Assembly (NCBI GenBank): GCA_030272585.1
Contig: BSYQ01000009.1
Location: 2,294,001 to 2,358,000 of the forward strand
Source of the DNA: Bryopsis sp. KO-2023
Taxonomy: Eukaryota; Chlorophyta; Ulvophyceae; Bryopsidales; Bryopsidaceae
DNA length: 64,000 nucleotides
Direction: 5' to 3'
In this document: positions 42,328-53,612 of the stretch, piece after piece
Layout of the letters: every line of letters starts with the position of its first letter
Numbering within the stretch: position 1 is the first letter of the stretch
Position numbers and translations under genes: made by a program
Notes under the pieces: generated by a model
What the model saw: only the letters and a program-made list of their open reading frames with translations
What the model was told of the DNA's origin: nothing
The model's database searches: none

Positions 42328-43930
42328 GGTTGCGGGTTACAATCGGCGAAAAGACGGAAGAAGCCGTGCGAAAGTAAGAACGAGACGAGCGAGTTGATGA
42401 GCCACTGGTTTGGAGGTGGAGTTATGTTTCGATGGTGTATCCAATTTCGAACAGATGTCAGATCTCCGAACACTTTCTGCGTCAGCCGAGAATGGATCAT
42501 TAAACGGGCTTCAGTGGCGAAAAACACGAAAAAAAAAAGAACACGACTGCTTGGGTCTACGATCCAAAGAGGAAGCCGAGCGAAGGAAGCAAACTTTTTT
42601 TTATCACGGTGCCACTGGGTCCAGCGGAATTGCCCAGAATTCAGCGATCTGTTCGAACCGAATCGCTTTCCTTGGTGTTGTTTCAAGGGGTGGACAGTGT
42701 CAGTGTATTTTTTTTGGCTCATTTTGCCCATTGTGCCCCCCGAAAAATTCGAGTGCTTAATTTCTGGCCAGAAAAGGGCCAAAACATTTCTTCTTAAGAT
42801 AATTTTGGGGCCACAAAAAACCACATGCACCCGTACATTGACAAGACTGGGGAAAGATAACTTCCAAGATAACTTCCACAGAACTCACAACCAACAAGAG
42901 ATGCATCAATTTTGGGTTTAACAAATCGGAGTTTGTGTCAATTGGGGCCACATTCTCATCTTTTGGTACAAATTGGGAACACAAAAAGGCCACAACAAGG
43001 TGAAATAGCAGATTTAGGGCCACCTTTGGCCCCACGAAATTGAAAAAAAAAATACACTGGTGGACACCAGCAACTGCCAATCAAGGAAGTTGCTGTGGAA
43101 ATCATTTGAAAAGAAGAATATAAGCCTCTGTGGGAAAGTGTCCATTTCCAACAACCAAGGGATGAATGTGATTCGTTTTCGCCCAAAGACCCAACAGAGC
43201 ATCATGGAGCTGTTCTGTAAACTGGGAGATCAATTGACACAATTGAAACAGTGGTGTTGATGGGCTGAACACACAAGAAACAGCAGTTCATATATCTATC
43301 CCAGAGCCAAAACAATAAAAACAATTGAAAGCACACACCGCAACAGTGGATTAATTATTCGATGAAAAATTGGGTCTTTACAAACCAAAACCTCCCCCTT
43401 CGCTTCACACATTATTCAATGAAAAAACCGCATTCAGAAAAAAAAACTACTAAAAAAAACAAAAAAAAAACACCCCTGCCCATTCGCGATCACATTGAAT
43501 TATTCGAAAAATATAAAACAAAAAAAACACACACACATATCAGAATTTGCCCCCTTTTTCTTTCAAAGGAGCACTTGCTGGTCTTTTTCTCCCCCCCCAA
43601 ACCTGGGAAAAGACTCTAGAATTATCCTCCTCTATTTTTCGTTGAATTCATCAATTACAGAAAAGCCCACAAATAAATCATAACAACGCCATTTTACTTG
43701 TGATCCACCATCCGATTCTCTTGGAATTTCTGGATTTTTTTTTTTCTTTTTTTTCGCCCTGAGCAACAAACGCCTTGTCAATTTTTTTTTGTCATAGGGG
43801 AAACAAAATGTGGTAAAAGTAAAAAGCGCCTCAAAAAATCACGACAGACCTTTTGGTTCTTCCTGAAAGAAACACTTCTTTTCACAAGTGTTTTTACACA
43901 ATATTTTTTTCTCTCTTTTGTTTTTCCCAA
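42328..43930. other. Intergenic, no gene recognised
   Basis: LHCII promoter side (plus-strand 42,328 onward) followed by AT-rich DNA with long A and T runs. A 237-codon open frame on the plus strand antisense to the LHCII first exon has no domain and is judged chance. No clear TATA box is visible. Confidence 0.5.
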
Positions 43931-43967
43931 AAAAAATATATATTTACATCTATTCACCCGGGCATGT

Positions 43968-44025
43968 ATATCTATACATAGATATGTATTAAAAAAATAT
44001 ATGTATTTTTTTATAGATACATATC
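43968..44025. repeat. Two adjacent AT-rich palindromes
   Basis: atatctat-ac-atagatat (43,968-43,985) is directly followed by gatatgtat ... atacatatc (43,981-44,025), whose inside is itself palindromic (aaaaaaata-tatg-tattttttt). Together they could form a cruciform or strong RNA hairpin downstream of the SPX-RING gene. Confidence 0.7.
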
Positions 44026-44221
44026 ACCAAAGTTCCCCTGGCGACAGGTACATTTTTTTTTCCCCTTCTTTCCCCCCTTTCCTGTTCAAATGCTGACTAT
44101 TGAGAAATTGATACAAAGCAAATCCAAACTTGCAATGGAAAAGTGTGTCTAATTTTTGTGCCTTAAGTTTTTTTAATAGGTACTCCCCACTCCACTTGAA
44201 AATGAAAACGTCACGGCTACG

Positions 44222-45229
44222 TCACATGAACGCAAAGACGCTGGGATATACAAAGCCTCTGGACTCCAAGTGGCGGATCACCGCCTCCTTGGCCCGCCGA
44301 CACTCTTGCCGTTCCTCCCTTTGCCGTTCGCTCCAGTACTTTGGAAATTTCGCTCGAAGGCCCTCTTCCAACACCGTCAAAACGGACGCATTCTTGAACA
44401 CCCCGCTCTGCCGGCATTGCGGACACCGGGCCTTGTGAGAAATACTGGAGAGGGTCGCGTTAGGATTGGTGAGGATTCTCCCCGAGGATGTGGCCTTCAT
44501 GACGCAAGGAGCGCAGAATTTGTGCCCGCACGCCAAACCCACCGGTTTGTACAAAGTGTCCAAGCATATCGGACACTGAAGAGCCTCGTCTTCGTCGCAC
44601 TCCGCGTTGCCGGTGACGTCTTTCGAATCACAGCCGTCGACGTCTTCTCTACACCCGACGGGCCCGTCGCCCAGCCCGAACGTCCTCGCCACCGCCTCCA
44701 GCTCCGTCAAGAGCGGAGAGTGCAAAAAGTCGGCGATGCCAGAGTGGGTTTTCCACATGCTGTCGAGAATTATTCGACCGTGTTCGTTGCCGAACGCCTT
44801 GTCGTGGTCTTCCGCGATTTTCCGCAACACCTCCGCGCTCACTTGCGCGTATTCTAAACATATCTGCGTGTGCAACGCCAGCACCTCCGGCGTCAACTCC
44901 ACCCCGTCGGCGTTCGCACCGATCTTGACTTTCTTATTTCCGAAGGGCAAAAACATTTTCCACCAGCTTTTCCTCCTGTAGGCGGAGATGACAGCCTTCG
45001 CGGCGCTGCGAAACTGCGCGTTAACTTTCTCGATTTCCCTGAACAACTTCCCGAAAAACTCCTGCTCGGTGTCCTGGCTTCGATCCGGCCGCGTGGTGGA
45101 CACGTCCAGAGTGTCCACCAGAGAGTTGTACCGGACCATCTTTCCTTTCCATCCGGACGGGCAACGCTCGTCGAGAGCCTCCAGCTTGTGCGCCACGTGC
45201 TCCGATCCTCCTTTCCCACGCGTGGCCAT
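44222..45229 (-). CDS. NLA: SPX-RING ubiquitin ligase, NLA type
   Basis: 335 residues, single exon. The N-terminal ~170 residues match the later part of an SPX domain (EFFGKLFREIEKVNAQFRS, then AISAYRRK-type basic residues), which binds inositol pyrophosphates as a phosphate signal. A RING finger follows at about 215-275: CPICLDTLYKPVGLACGHKF, CAPC and CPQCR, with all eight zinc ligands of a C3HC4 RING. The C-terminal helix (RAKFPKYWSERQREERQE, then RRAKEAVIRH) is the one found in plant NLA/BAH1, which marks phosphate and nitrate transporters for degradation. The N-terminus starts MATRGKGG and lacks the canonical MKFGK-like SPX start. An earlier start or upstream exon is possible. Lack of introns is unusual among its neighbours. 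Confidence 0.8.
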   Translation of the reverse strand: MATRGKGGSEHVAHKLEALDERCPSGWKGKMVRYNSLVDTLDVSTTRPDRSQDTEQEFFGKLFREIEKVNAQFRSAAKAVISAYRRKSWWKMFLPFGNKKVKIGANADGVELTPEVLALHTQICLEYAQVSAEVLRKIAEDHDKAFGNEHGRIILDSMWKTHSGIADFLHSPLLTELEAVARTFGLGDGPVGCREDVDGCDSKDVTGNAECDEDEALQCPICLDTLYKPVGLACGHKFCAPCVMKATSSGRILTNPNATLSSISHKARCPQCRQSGVFKNASVLTVLEEGLRAKFPKYWSERQREERQECRRAKEAVIRHLESRGFVYPSVFAFM

Positions 45230-46368
45230 TTTTTTATTTGATTTCCTTTTTTTTGTATTGCACGCTCCAGTCGCTCAACCTCACCCAACAACTACAAAGA
45301 CTCGCAACTTCTGAGGGACGCCACAGACGTATTCAATTCTTTTTTTCTTATTTTTTCGCTTTTCGATCGCAAAGCAGCTGGGAAGGAGGTCCGGTGGAAG
45401 GAAGCCGACGATATACAGGGAACGAGGCACCCTTGCTCTTGGGGTTCTGCAAAAAAGAAGGGGAGAGAAAAAATAGAATACGGTGTGTTTGTTTTTTTGA
45501 AACAGTTCACGGTCGTTTTACTGACACAAATTTTGAATTGTGAGAGCTTCGCAGGCGGAACCTATTTTGTGCGTGTGACCAGGGGATGGTGAAGTTTACG
45601 TGAGGCCGAGCGCAGCGCGACGAGGAGCAAAAGCACGACAGCAACGTGAGGGCAGTGCACAGGGAGGGGGGGGGGGTCGGGTCGACCCTCGTGACTGTTG
45701 ACTAAGGATCTACTCCCACTCGCATCAATGGACCTCGAAACTCCAAGGTGGAAAAACAATCAGTCAACGATTACGTGTTGGCTGAGGAGCCACTCTGAAA
45801 AAACAAGACAAACCTCCCCCCTTCCAGCCTGATGGTTCTGGTGTTGCATCCTGCTACAGGGAGAGGAATACACCCCAAAAATCTGAAGGTAGGTTCCAAG
45901 AGAACTTGCCGACGAATTTTTGGATTTCTGGGTTGAAAACAATGGCATTTTGTTTCTTTTTCCCTCCTTGCGCGATTTTTCGCTTCGGATCTCCTCGGCA
46001 CAGAACTAAGAAATCGCTGGTTTGAAGTGATGTTTTAAATTTCGAAATGGGCCGTCTGGGGGGGGTGTTGAAAACAGAAAAAGGATGAGTCAGTGTGATG
46101 TCAGGTTGCGTTTCCTTTTTTTATTCCCTTTTGCGCGTCGTAAATTTGAAAATCTGTGGGGTTGAGGAAAAAAAAGTATAGATTCCGTCGCACGACGTTT
46201 ATTTTTTTTGCGTGCGGAAAAGGAGAAAGAAAAGCACTTCGTTTCAGGTCGGTTCCTTGTTCAAAAATAAGCGAGGGCTGTGTTGCTTCTCGAAGCGCTG
46301 ATAGAATCATCAGGGCCACTGGCGGGGGAAAAACGGATTTCGAAAAACTTTCGGTCGTCAGCTCCAGA
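45230..46368. other. Intergenic between two divergent genes
   Basis: 1.1 kb with G runs (45,668; 46,058) and T runs. The part from 46,156 is open in frame with the CBM20 gene, but I read it as 5' leader because a transit-peptide-like start appears only at 46,369. No other gene recognised. Confidence 0.5.
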
Positions 46369-47100
46369 ATGAAGAGCATTGACCGTGCGTCCTTCTCGAG
46401 GGCGACTCAGCCGTGTCAGCGAAGGAGGGTGACCGCGAGTGCGGCCTGCATCGACTGCCATTCGGTCAAAGTTTCGTTCAGGATGCCGTACAGAGTAAAC
46501 TTTGGAGAAAACTTGTGCCTTGTGGGTTCGGGCTCGCCTCTAGGCGAGTGGGATGTTTCTCGAGGGCTGAGCATGACGTGGTCAGACGGCGACGTGTGGA
46601 AAGCCGACCTCGACGTCGATCTGGTACCGGAGCTGGAACTGCAATATAAATATGTGATCAAAGGGAGCGACGGTGGGGTGGTGACCTGGATGTCGGGCGA
46701 TAACATACCCCTGAAGCTGCCAGCAACTGACGAGGAAGAGGTTTCTTCGATGCGTATTTGCGACGCGTGGGATGGATCGTACAGGGACGTAGCGTGGGAT
46801 TCCGACGAGGCGAACAGGCAGCCGCGCATCACGCACGACGAGCGCGTGCCGGGCGGGTTTCAATCTCTGGGCCTCAGCCACGACGAAGAAGTTAACGTCG
46901 TCGCGTCCGCGGCTATGCGCGCGTTCACAGAGCTGGAGCAGCTGATGGACGACATGTCCGACCTCAAAGACGGCGTTTATCGGGACCCCGCGGCCCCGGA
47001 AGCTATCCTAGCCGACAGGGGGGTTGCGACCAAGGCGTTGAAAGCTCTGGCGCTGGCTCGTGCCGTCGAGGCCGCGAAAGAAGACCGCGCGCTCAGCTAA
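46369..47100 (+). CDS. Starch-binding (CBM20) protein, probably plastid-targeted
   Basis: 243 residues, single exon. The frame is open from 46,156, but the ATG at 46,369 is preferred because it begins a Ser/Arg-rich presequence (MKSIDRASFSRATQPCQRRR) like a plastid transit peptide. Residues ~33-130 are a CBM20 domain: VSFRMPYRVNFGENLCLVGS, LGEWD, MTWSDGDVWKADL, LELQYKYVIKG and VTWMSGDN, with the tryptophans that stack on starch glucose. The rest is not enzymatic: an acidic linker and a helical stretch (AMRAFTELEQLMDDMSDL, then KALKALALARAVEAAKE). It may tether a partner to starch granules. It is not a dikinase or amylase, which would be far longer. Confidence 0.8.
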   Translation: MKSIDRASFSRATQPCQRRRVTASAACIDCHSVKVSFRMPYRVNFGENLCLVGSGSPLGEWDVSRGLSMTWSDGDVWKADLDVDLVPELELQYKYVIKGSDGGVVTWMSGDNIPLKLPATDEEEVSSMRICDAWDGSYRDVAWDSDEANRQPRITHDERVPGGFQSLGLSHDEEVNVVASAAMRAFTELEQLMDDMSDLKDGVYRDPAAPEAILADRGVATKALKALALARAVEAAKEDRALS

Positions 47101-49030
47101 AGAGCGCGCGCAAATGCTCCAGCAGCCTGGGATCGGTTGCCGTAAGCCGTCTTTTTTGGGGGGGGAGGGAAGAGTTGTCCGTCTAGCCACGAGTTTTTTT
47201 TCGAACCTTCCGTGTTGTAGAGAGGGTGGCCAACCTTTAGGAAATGAGAAGAAGAAAAAAAAAAAAAGGGGGGGGGGGAAGGGAAGAAAGAAAAAAAAAA
47301 CCTACAAAGGGGAGTTGTGAAACAAACCTTTTATTCTTTTTTTTTTTTTTACAAGAGCAAGAAATATGTGTTTGTTTGAGAAGATGATTGATGGGTGAGG
47401 GGATTTGAAACCACCCATTTCGGGGGTTGAAAAAACGAAAAAAAAAAACAGAAAATTAAGAAAGGAAGAAAGAAAGAAACTAATGTATCATAACTGGAGG
47501 GGAGGAGGGGCCTGTTTGTTTGGGTTTTTCTTTTCTTTTTTCTTTTCCCAACTTTCCATAATTTTAGACAACGGATGCTTGGGTGGGGGTGGGGGTTTGG
47601 GGATATCAAGGCTCGATGAACAATCCTAAGCCTGCCTTTCGAGGCCACATATACGACGTAATGTGGTAACCGACTGCATATTTATGTCGTATTTTGTTTC
47701 TTTTTCTTTTTAATATATATTACTTTCTTTGGGGGAGTCGTTTTTTTTTATAGCGTTTTTTCTTTGTGTTCTGGTTTTTTTCTGTACTCTTTGTTTTCCA
47801 GCTCAGAAAAAAAAAAATATACCACCGCAGATTTGATCGATCATCATCATTGATTTATCGTGGCGATGGAGGGAATGTGTTTGCATTTGGGGGGGGGAGG
47901 GGAAAAAAAAGAAAAAATTAAAAAAAAACAAAACAAAAAGAAACAGAGAAAAAAAGACGTTTATATGAGTGTCAAATTCTTTTTTTAAAAAAATTTCTTT
48001 GTTCCCCCGTAATTTATCTATCATCCAGGTCGGAGGTTCGTTGATTTTTTTTTTTTTCTTTAATCGAGCTCAGAAATTCGACGGATGTAGGTTGCATACA
48101 AGGTGCAATGTGTAGAGACAGACAGACAGAGAGAGAGAGAGTTAAAAAAAAAAATCTGGGAAAAAATATATACATATATAAAAAATATTTATATCTGAAA
48201 ATATTATCTGGGGGGTGTTGGCCAGGGATAGATATCAATATATGCATGCACGCACACATGTGCATAATGGGTTGGTTCAGGGGAAGTTTGGATAATATCA
48301 TCCGGAGTTCGTTTTTTCTTCTTTTTAAATCTTCTTTCCCAAAAAAAACACTTTATTTTATTTCAATTTGGGGCCAATGTGGATGATATGTTGCTGTTTA
48401 AGCTTTTCGACAAGATTTTCTGATGTTAAGATTTCAGAGACGGCACACTGACATCGATTCGCAACATTTTTTTTTTCTTTTTTTCTTATTGTTTTTCCTT
48501 TTATTTATTTATTTCGGTTATCCTTTCGCCGGTAAATAGTTCTGGTTCTTGACAATGTATTCAAAAAAAGTGGGGGGGTGGGGAGGGGTGCCGCTGATGA
48601 TAGGAAAAATCTCTGTTAAAAAAAAGAAGAAGATACAAGCTTGATGCATGTTTGGTGTCGGTGTATGTGGAGTTTTTAGTGTTCGGGGTGGGGGTGGCAG
48701 AAGAGAATGCATGATTTTAATAGAAAACGCTAGTTTGAAGTTTCAAAAGGGGTCTGGCAACAATGGTGTTTTGCTTCCAAAAATATGGCGATTTGTGGGG
48801 GGTGTCCATTTGACGAAGTTGCTTATCATCCGTGCTTCAGTTGCAAACAACGTACGAAAATAGTGAGAATTCAGAGATCCACCCCACCGACACAACGTCG
48901 TGGTTTCCTGAGTCCTTTCCCTTCTGCCACTGTCTCGATTTCACTGTGCAACGTGGAACCACGTGCACCCACGCCCCCAATACGTCTATATATATTCCAA
49001 GACGTCGATAAATGCCGAAAGTAGACGCCT
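47101..49030. other. Intergenic, simple-sequence rich
   Basis: 1.9 kb dominated by A, T and G runs, a short GACA/GA microsatellite near 48,118-48,142 and TA-rich DNA at 48,170-48,200. No coding signal. Confidence 0.6.
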
Positions 49031-50620
49031 ATAGTTCTCCACTTCGTCTTTCAGTTTCTTTCTTTGATCAAGTACACCTCAAGCTCAGATGCCTGGAACA
49101 GAATTGCAAACGAAAGTGTCAGACGCTGAGTCGGTCACTCTGTTTTTTGTTTTGTTTTTACTCACACAATACGCCTTGATGGCTTTTGATTCTGGTCGTT
49201 AAATGGAGTTCATTCTGTTGAGTAACAATAGGTAGTTGAGTCAGTTGAAGTTGAAGTGGTTGGAACAGTTGGGTTGACTCAAGGTGTTGTGAGGTATTCA
49301 AGGGAGCAAAGAGACAATGCAATATCACTATAAAAATTCGTTTGGAAACAAAACTTGTCCAATCAATCCAAAAAAAAAAAATCCCTTCCCCCCTCCCCCT
49401 TTTCTAACCTAGATTTCCATCCTTGGAGCTCGTTTGATAAATTTTCACGCTGAGCTTTCGACTTCACGAAGGCACCTTCCACCTCAACCTTGAGAATATC
49501 AATTTCTCTTTCTGCATTTGCAAATGAATCTTTGGCAATGCGCCTCTCTTGCACGAGTATTTTATTTGCAGAAACCACCTGCTGTTTTGTAGCCTGATGC
49601 AACCTCTGTTCGCTGTTCAGCTGCGATCTGAGGTCCGATACGCTCAGAGGGAAAAAAACAACGGCAAGGTGTTGGAAACCTCAGATTGGGTGACGGTTAC
49701 ACTTGACTTTTATTAAAGGAAGGATTGTATTCTTCGTGATGCTTCTTTTAACTTGACATGACTTTAACTTGACGAATATGACACAGGGATGTTGTTCTTG
49801 AAATCGAATTCGACACCTTTTTTGGTGTTTCAAACAATATTCTGCACTTACTGTTGGCGAATCCTTGGCTCACCTTTTCAGTTTTCTCGAGCTGAACAGA
49901 AAAGCCGACTGCATGGATTTTTAGCCTTTCGTTTTCGGCTTCCAAGAAAACTCTTTGGTTCCCTTCAAAGTGCCGCTTTGACAGTGAGCGGCGCTTTGCA
50001 AATTCGCAAGCCTTTGGTGCAATTATCTCATGTCTTGAAATTTAATTTCAAGAAAAACCCACTACTTTCAATGCTTTCAGGTGACACCTTTTTTAACCTG
50101 TAAACACTAGTGATGCCCTCTTTTGTTTTCCATTTGTTTTGTCGATTTCCCACAAAACGCCTTTCAACAGTTTTGTTTTCTTGTGGGGAATGAAAAGTTT
50201 GTGAACAGGGGAGGGTCCATTTTTTCTTTCCTCTTTGGTTTTTGATGGATTGATTGTGTTCGGAAATCAAGCAATTCTGGAGAGAATGTGGATCTTTGTT
50301 GAACGGTGTTTGGTTCAACATTCTGGATCTGGGACCTCCAGCGTTCTGACTTTTGTTCAAGAATAAAAGAAAGCCTGATCGCCCCAGTACTGGTGTCAAA
50401 TTAGATGCAGGCAAGGGGGTCTGTTGATTTTTCAGTGTCGGGCGCTACTCTGAAAAATCCGCGGGGGCTTACTTGAGTAATCATAATTAATCTAACTTCA
50501 GAAAAAAAACGAGCATCAAGCATCAGGTGCTCAGCCCTCTGTTGCTTTTCCTGGTTCGGTTCTTTAACCATGTTTTTTTGCTCCCCTTCCTGCTGTCTGC
50601 TGAAGGGATGCATCAACATC
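49031..50620 (-). CDS. Coiled-coil protein, several exons, boundaries uncertain
   Basis: Plausible minus-strand exons: about 50,477-50,620 (RQQEGEQKNMVKEPNQEKQQ, ending RLIMITQ before gtaagc), about 49,881-50,022 (RRSLSKRHFEGNQRVFLEAE, ending QLEKTEK before gtgagc, with a stronger donor 25 bases later) and about 49,409-49,640 (SDLRSQLNSEQRLHQATKQQ, ending LQGWKSRLEK). A short last exon near 49,050-49,090 (ASELEVYLIKERN, stop) is possible. Heptad-like spacing and high Glu/Gln/Lys content indicate a long coiled coil, such as a cytoskeletal or ciliary protein. No family is recognisable. The first exons were not found, and the phase between the second and third exons does not close, so an exon may be missing. 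Confidence 0.5.
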
Positions 50621-50639
50621 TTCCTCATTGCATTACATC

Positions 50640-51541
50640 ACCAGTTGTGGAAGAATGAAGCTTTGCTTGCTGGTATCAGGACAGAGGCACACAGGATTAT
50701 GGAATCTGTGTGGAATTCACCCTCCAGGAATATACAATCCAAGGGTATGGAATCAGAAAAAAAAAGGATGTTTATATGTCTAGAACAAAACAGTGGCACC
50801 TTATTCACAATGCAATACATTGAAAAAATACAGTTAGAAAAAACATTCACGTTACATTACATCACTCAAGTGTGCACAACATCAAAAGTCCCATCACTCC
50901 CAGAGTTTCCGAATGTCTTTATTTCACTCTAAGGAACAAGAAACATTTGACATCGTCCAACAATTGCTTTATTGTTTTCTTTTTTAGAAAAAAAAAAGTA
51001 CGCTCACAAAATCGTTCATAGAAACTGAAAAAAACCTTTATTCTAAGCAAACAATGGCTCCATTCATTATCTTTTCACGATGATCCCAAGTAAATTGTAT
51101 GAAAACCATTGCCACATTGATTATTCAAATCTGAAATAAGGACGGGTAGAAAACAAGCTGTGCGCTCCCTCTATTTTTCTTTTATGCATGCAGATTCAAT
51201 TCCAAACAGATCTGAGCTGCTCTCCTTTGTCAGTAATCATCGCAACCCACTGTCAATCTCCAAAACCTTCCACATGAATTCATTCACACTGCAGCAACAG
51301 AAATGAAGTTCAGTTCCTGTTGATTGTTTAGCCTCCAAACAATCAAAGCAAACAAGAACACCCCATAAGGGCTAAACCCCCTTAAAAACAGCTCCACTCC
51401 TTTACAGAGATGACTAAATCTGCCAATCTGCCCAATGACTAAACGGTTCAAGAGAGGTGTAACATTTAAATTAAAAAGTGTCGCCCTAGCGTGCACGGAA
51501 ATTGAATCGTCAAATATCACATTGCCTACCTCTGGCTTCAC
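50640..51541. other. Intergenic, no gene recognised
   Basis: AT-rich. Could hold the missing 5' exons of the coiled-coil gene; none is convincing. Confidence 0.45.
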
Positions 51542-52213
51542 TTAGTCGGAACCCTTTCCTCCCCTGTAGTAGTGCTTTCCGCCGCCTCTGCCACCCGATC
51601 CCGATCCAGAACCGGATCCGGATCCGAAACCTTTCCTGCCGCCACCACTGCTGCCCGACCCAGAGCCCGATCCGAAACCCCTCCTGCCGCCACCACTGCT
51701 GCCCGACACAGAGCCCGATCCAGAGCCCCTAGGCCTGAAGCCGCCTCTTGGTGGGGGAGGATTGAAGGGCCTGTGGGGAACTGGCTGTGGTGGGAAGCGA
51801 GGGGGGAACTGTGGGGGGTAGAAGTAAGGCTGAGGGTAGTAGGGGTAACCACCACGCTGAGGGCAAGCTGAGAAACCACATGAATCCGATTAACCCGAGT
51901 TGAAAGTCGAAGGAGACTCGAAATTCGGTCTCCCGCATCGCAGAATGACACAACAGCGCAAGAGGCACTCACGTCTTCCGTAGGATGGAACGCAGAGCAA
52001 CTTCCTGACACCGAAAGGCTTTCCTGTCACCCCTGCGTACATCAAAACCACACAGGTCGAAATCCTCATCCACGCCCACAGGGACAGACAACCTGCGTTC
52101 AACAACTACAGTCGCATAAAACCACACACCGCACCTTCATCGGAGAGTGGTTCGGCGAACGCAGCCGCCGCCACGACCGCAAATACGGCTACCAGAAGGA
52201 ATCCTTTGATCAT
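51542..52213 (-). CDS. Secreted Pro/Tyr- and Gly/Ser-rich protein, three exons
   Basis: Exons 52,128-52,213, 51,973-52,004 and 51,542-51,867 close in phase to 147 residues. The N-terminus is a clear signal peptide (MIKGFLLVAVFAVVAAAAFA). The mature part starts near EPLSDEG, has three cysteines (one LLC and one CPQRGG among them), then a Pro/Tyr tract (YPYYPQPYFYPPQFPPRF) and a C-terminal half of Gly/Ser runs broken by GRRGFGSG and GRKGFGSG repeats, ending RGGGKHYYRG. The frame was chosen over a rival one because it gives this regular composition. Likely an extracellular-matrix or adhesive protein; no homologue named. A TATA-like aatataagc lies ~100 bp upstream. Confidence 0.65.
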
Positions 52214-52592
52214 CGTGGCTTTTTCTGTTCCGTGGTCTCTATTCTTTTGCTTTGCAAGACAACAGGGATGAGCGCAAACAGCTGGACAATGTTTGTGGGG
52301 GGCGGTCGTGCAGCTTATATTCGCTGAGAAGCGTCGACGGGGTCTCGTCGGCGGTACAGAGCTGACGCAAGCAGACAGGCAACGAAAGCAAACGAAAAGA
52401 CACGGGTCGCTCTCCACTACAATCCAACGCACGCCTCACCTGAACGCCTATCGAAGCATGCCTAACCATCAATCAGGCAACACAGGTTGGCCTGGACCTT
52501 TTTAATGCTGTGATCTGGAGGTTTTGCTGTTTTCAGCTCGCGATACTTCTTGTGTGCCGCCTATCCCAGTCGCAGAAATAAGGAGAGCAACA
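52214..52592. promoter_or_regulatory. Shared promoter region of two divergent secreted-protein genes
   Basis: 379 bp between two signal-peptide genes transcribed apart. On the minus strand a TATA-like word aatataagc sits at about 52,312-52,322. No matching plus-strand TATA is clear. Co-regulation is an inference from layout and from both products being secreted repeats. Confidence 0.45.
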
Positions 52593-53540
52593 ATGCATTT
52601 CTTCGAAATATGTGTCCTCATTTGCGCACACGCGTGCGTTGTCAGTGGGAATTTATCGGGTACGCCCCCAATCCTCCCGTTTGTATCCCCATTGTCGAAA
52701 TTCTGATCGAAACTCGGAGGAGCTTGCTGAACGTAGCTTTGTTTCGAGCTGAGGGGGACGAAAACGAAAATGTGGGCAGTTGTAATGTCCCGTTCCATTG
52801 CTGGATCGACAAGACTGACGTCCCGTTCTGATTGCGATTCACCGCAGGGCGCGAACTCTTGACTGGGAAAGGTCCTGTGATCGTTGAACCCAAGCCTGTC
52901 ACGGTCAAGGTACGGTGGGTCGAATTTCCTCCTCGAAATATTTGATCAGAGCACAGCCGCCAATATCCTGGTTGTGTTTGGATGGATGGGTTCGCCCCAC
53001 CTTTTTCAGTGATCGCTTTGCTTCTCAACGATAGATAAAGCGTTTGCATTTGTTTTATTTATTTGTGTGTGGATCAAGACCATTTTTCTTTCTTTGGTTT
53101 CTTCAGCACATTGAATTTCTGACTCTCCATTGAACTCGATTCAGGTTCCACCAGTGGCTCCTGTAGCCCCTGTCCCTCCGGTCGCACTTGTGAATCCCAA
53201 AGTCCCTGCTGTGGATTCTGTCCCACCAGTCAAACCAGTCCCTCCCGTTATCGCAAAAGTTCCACAGGTGGCTCCAGTCCCGCCCGTCGGTCCGGTCCCC
53301 CCCGTTGCACAAGAAATCCCACCTGTTGGTACTGTTCCCCCGGTGGGTCCAGTTTCACCCCAGATTCCTCGTGTTGATCCGGTTGTTCCAGTTGATCCAA
53401 TTGATCCGGTTGATCCAGTGAGTGCTAGTATTCCTCCGGTGGGGCCTGTTCCATCGATCCCACCTGTGAAGCCAGTTCCGCAGATCCCTCCTGTGACTGC
53501 AAAGAAGCCGACAATAATCACCCCCAATGGACACCGCTGA
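52593..53540 (+). CDS. Secreted protein with VPPV proline repeats, three exons
   Basis: Exons 52,593-52,659, 52,848-52,909 and 53,145-53,540 join in phase to 174 residues. Exon 1 encodes a signal peptide ([19 protein letters not shown]). Exon 2 reads [20 protein letters not shown]. Exon 3 is almost entirely short Pro/Val repeats of the type VPPVAPV, VGPVPPV and IDPVDPV, ending TIITPNGHR. The pattern recalls hydroxyproline-rich or elastin-like wall and matrix proteins; glycosylation is an assumption. AATAAA at about 53,607 is a likely poly(A) signal. It is divergent from the Gly/Ser-rich gene. Confidence 0.75.
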
Positions 53541-53612
53541 TTTTTTTGGTTTGGTTGGCTACTTGCGATTGGATGCGAGAAGGTTGTACTTGATCAAGCC
53601 AAATTGAATAAA

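Noticed and set aside
42208-42921. 237-codon plus-strand open frame overlapping the LHCII first exon
   Set aside because: Antisense to a certain gene and without domain or homology-like motifs.
53141-53527. Gly/Thr-rich collagen-like frame on the minus strand
   Set aside because: It is the antisense of the VPPV-repeat exon, which has signal peptide, splice sites and stop on the plus strand.
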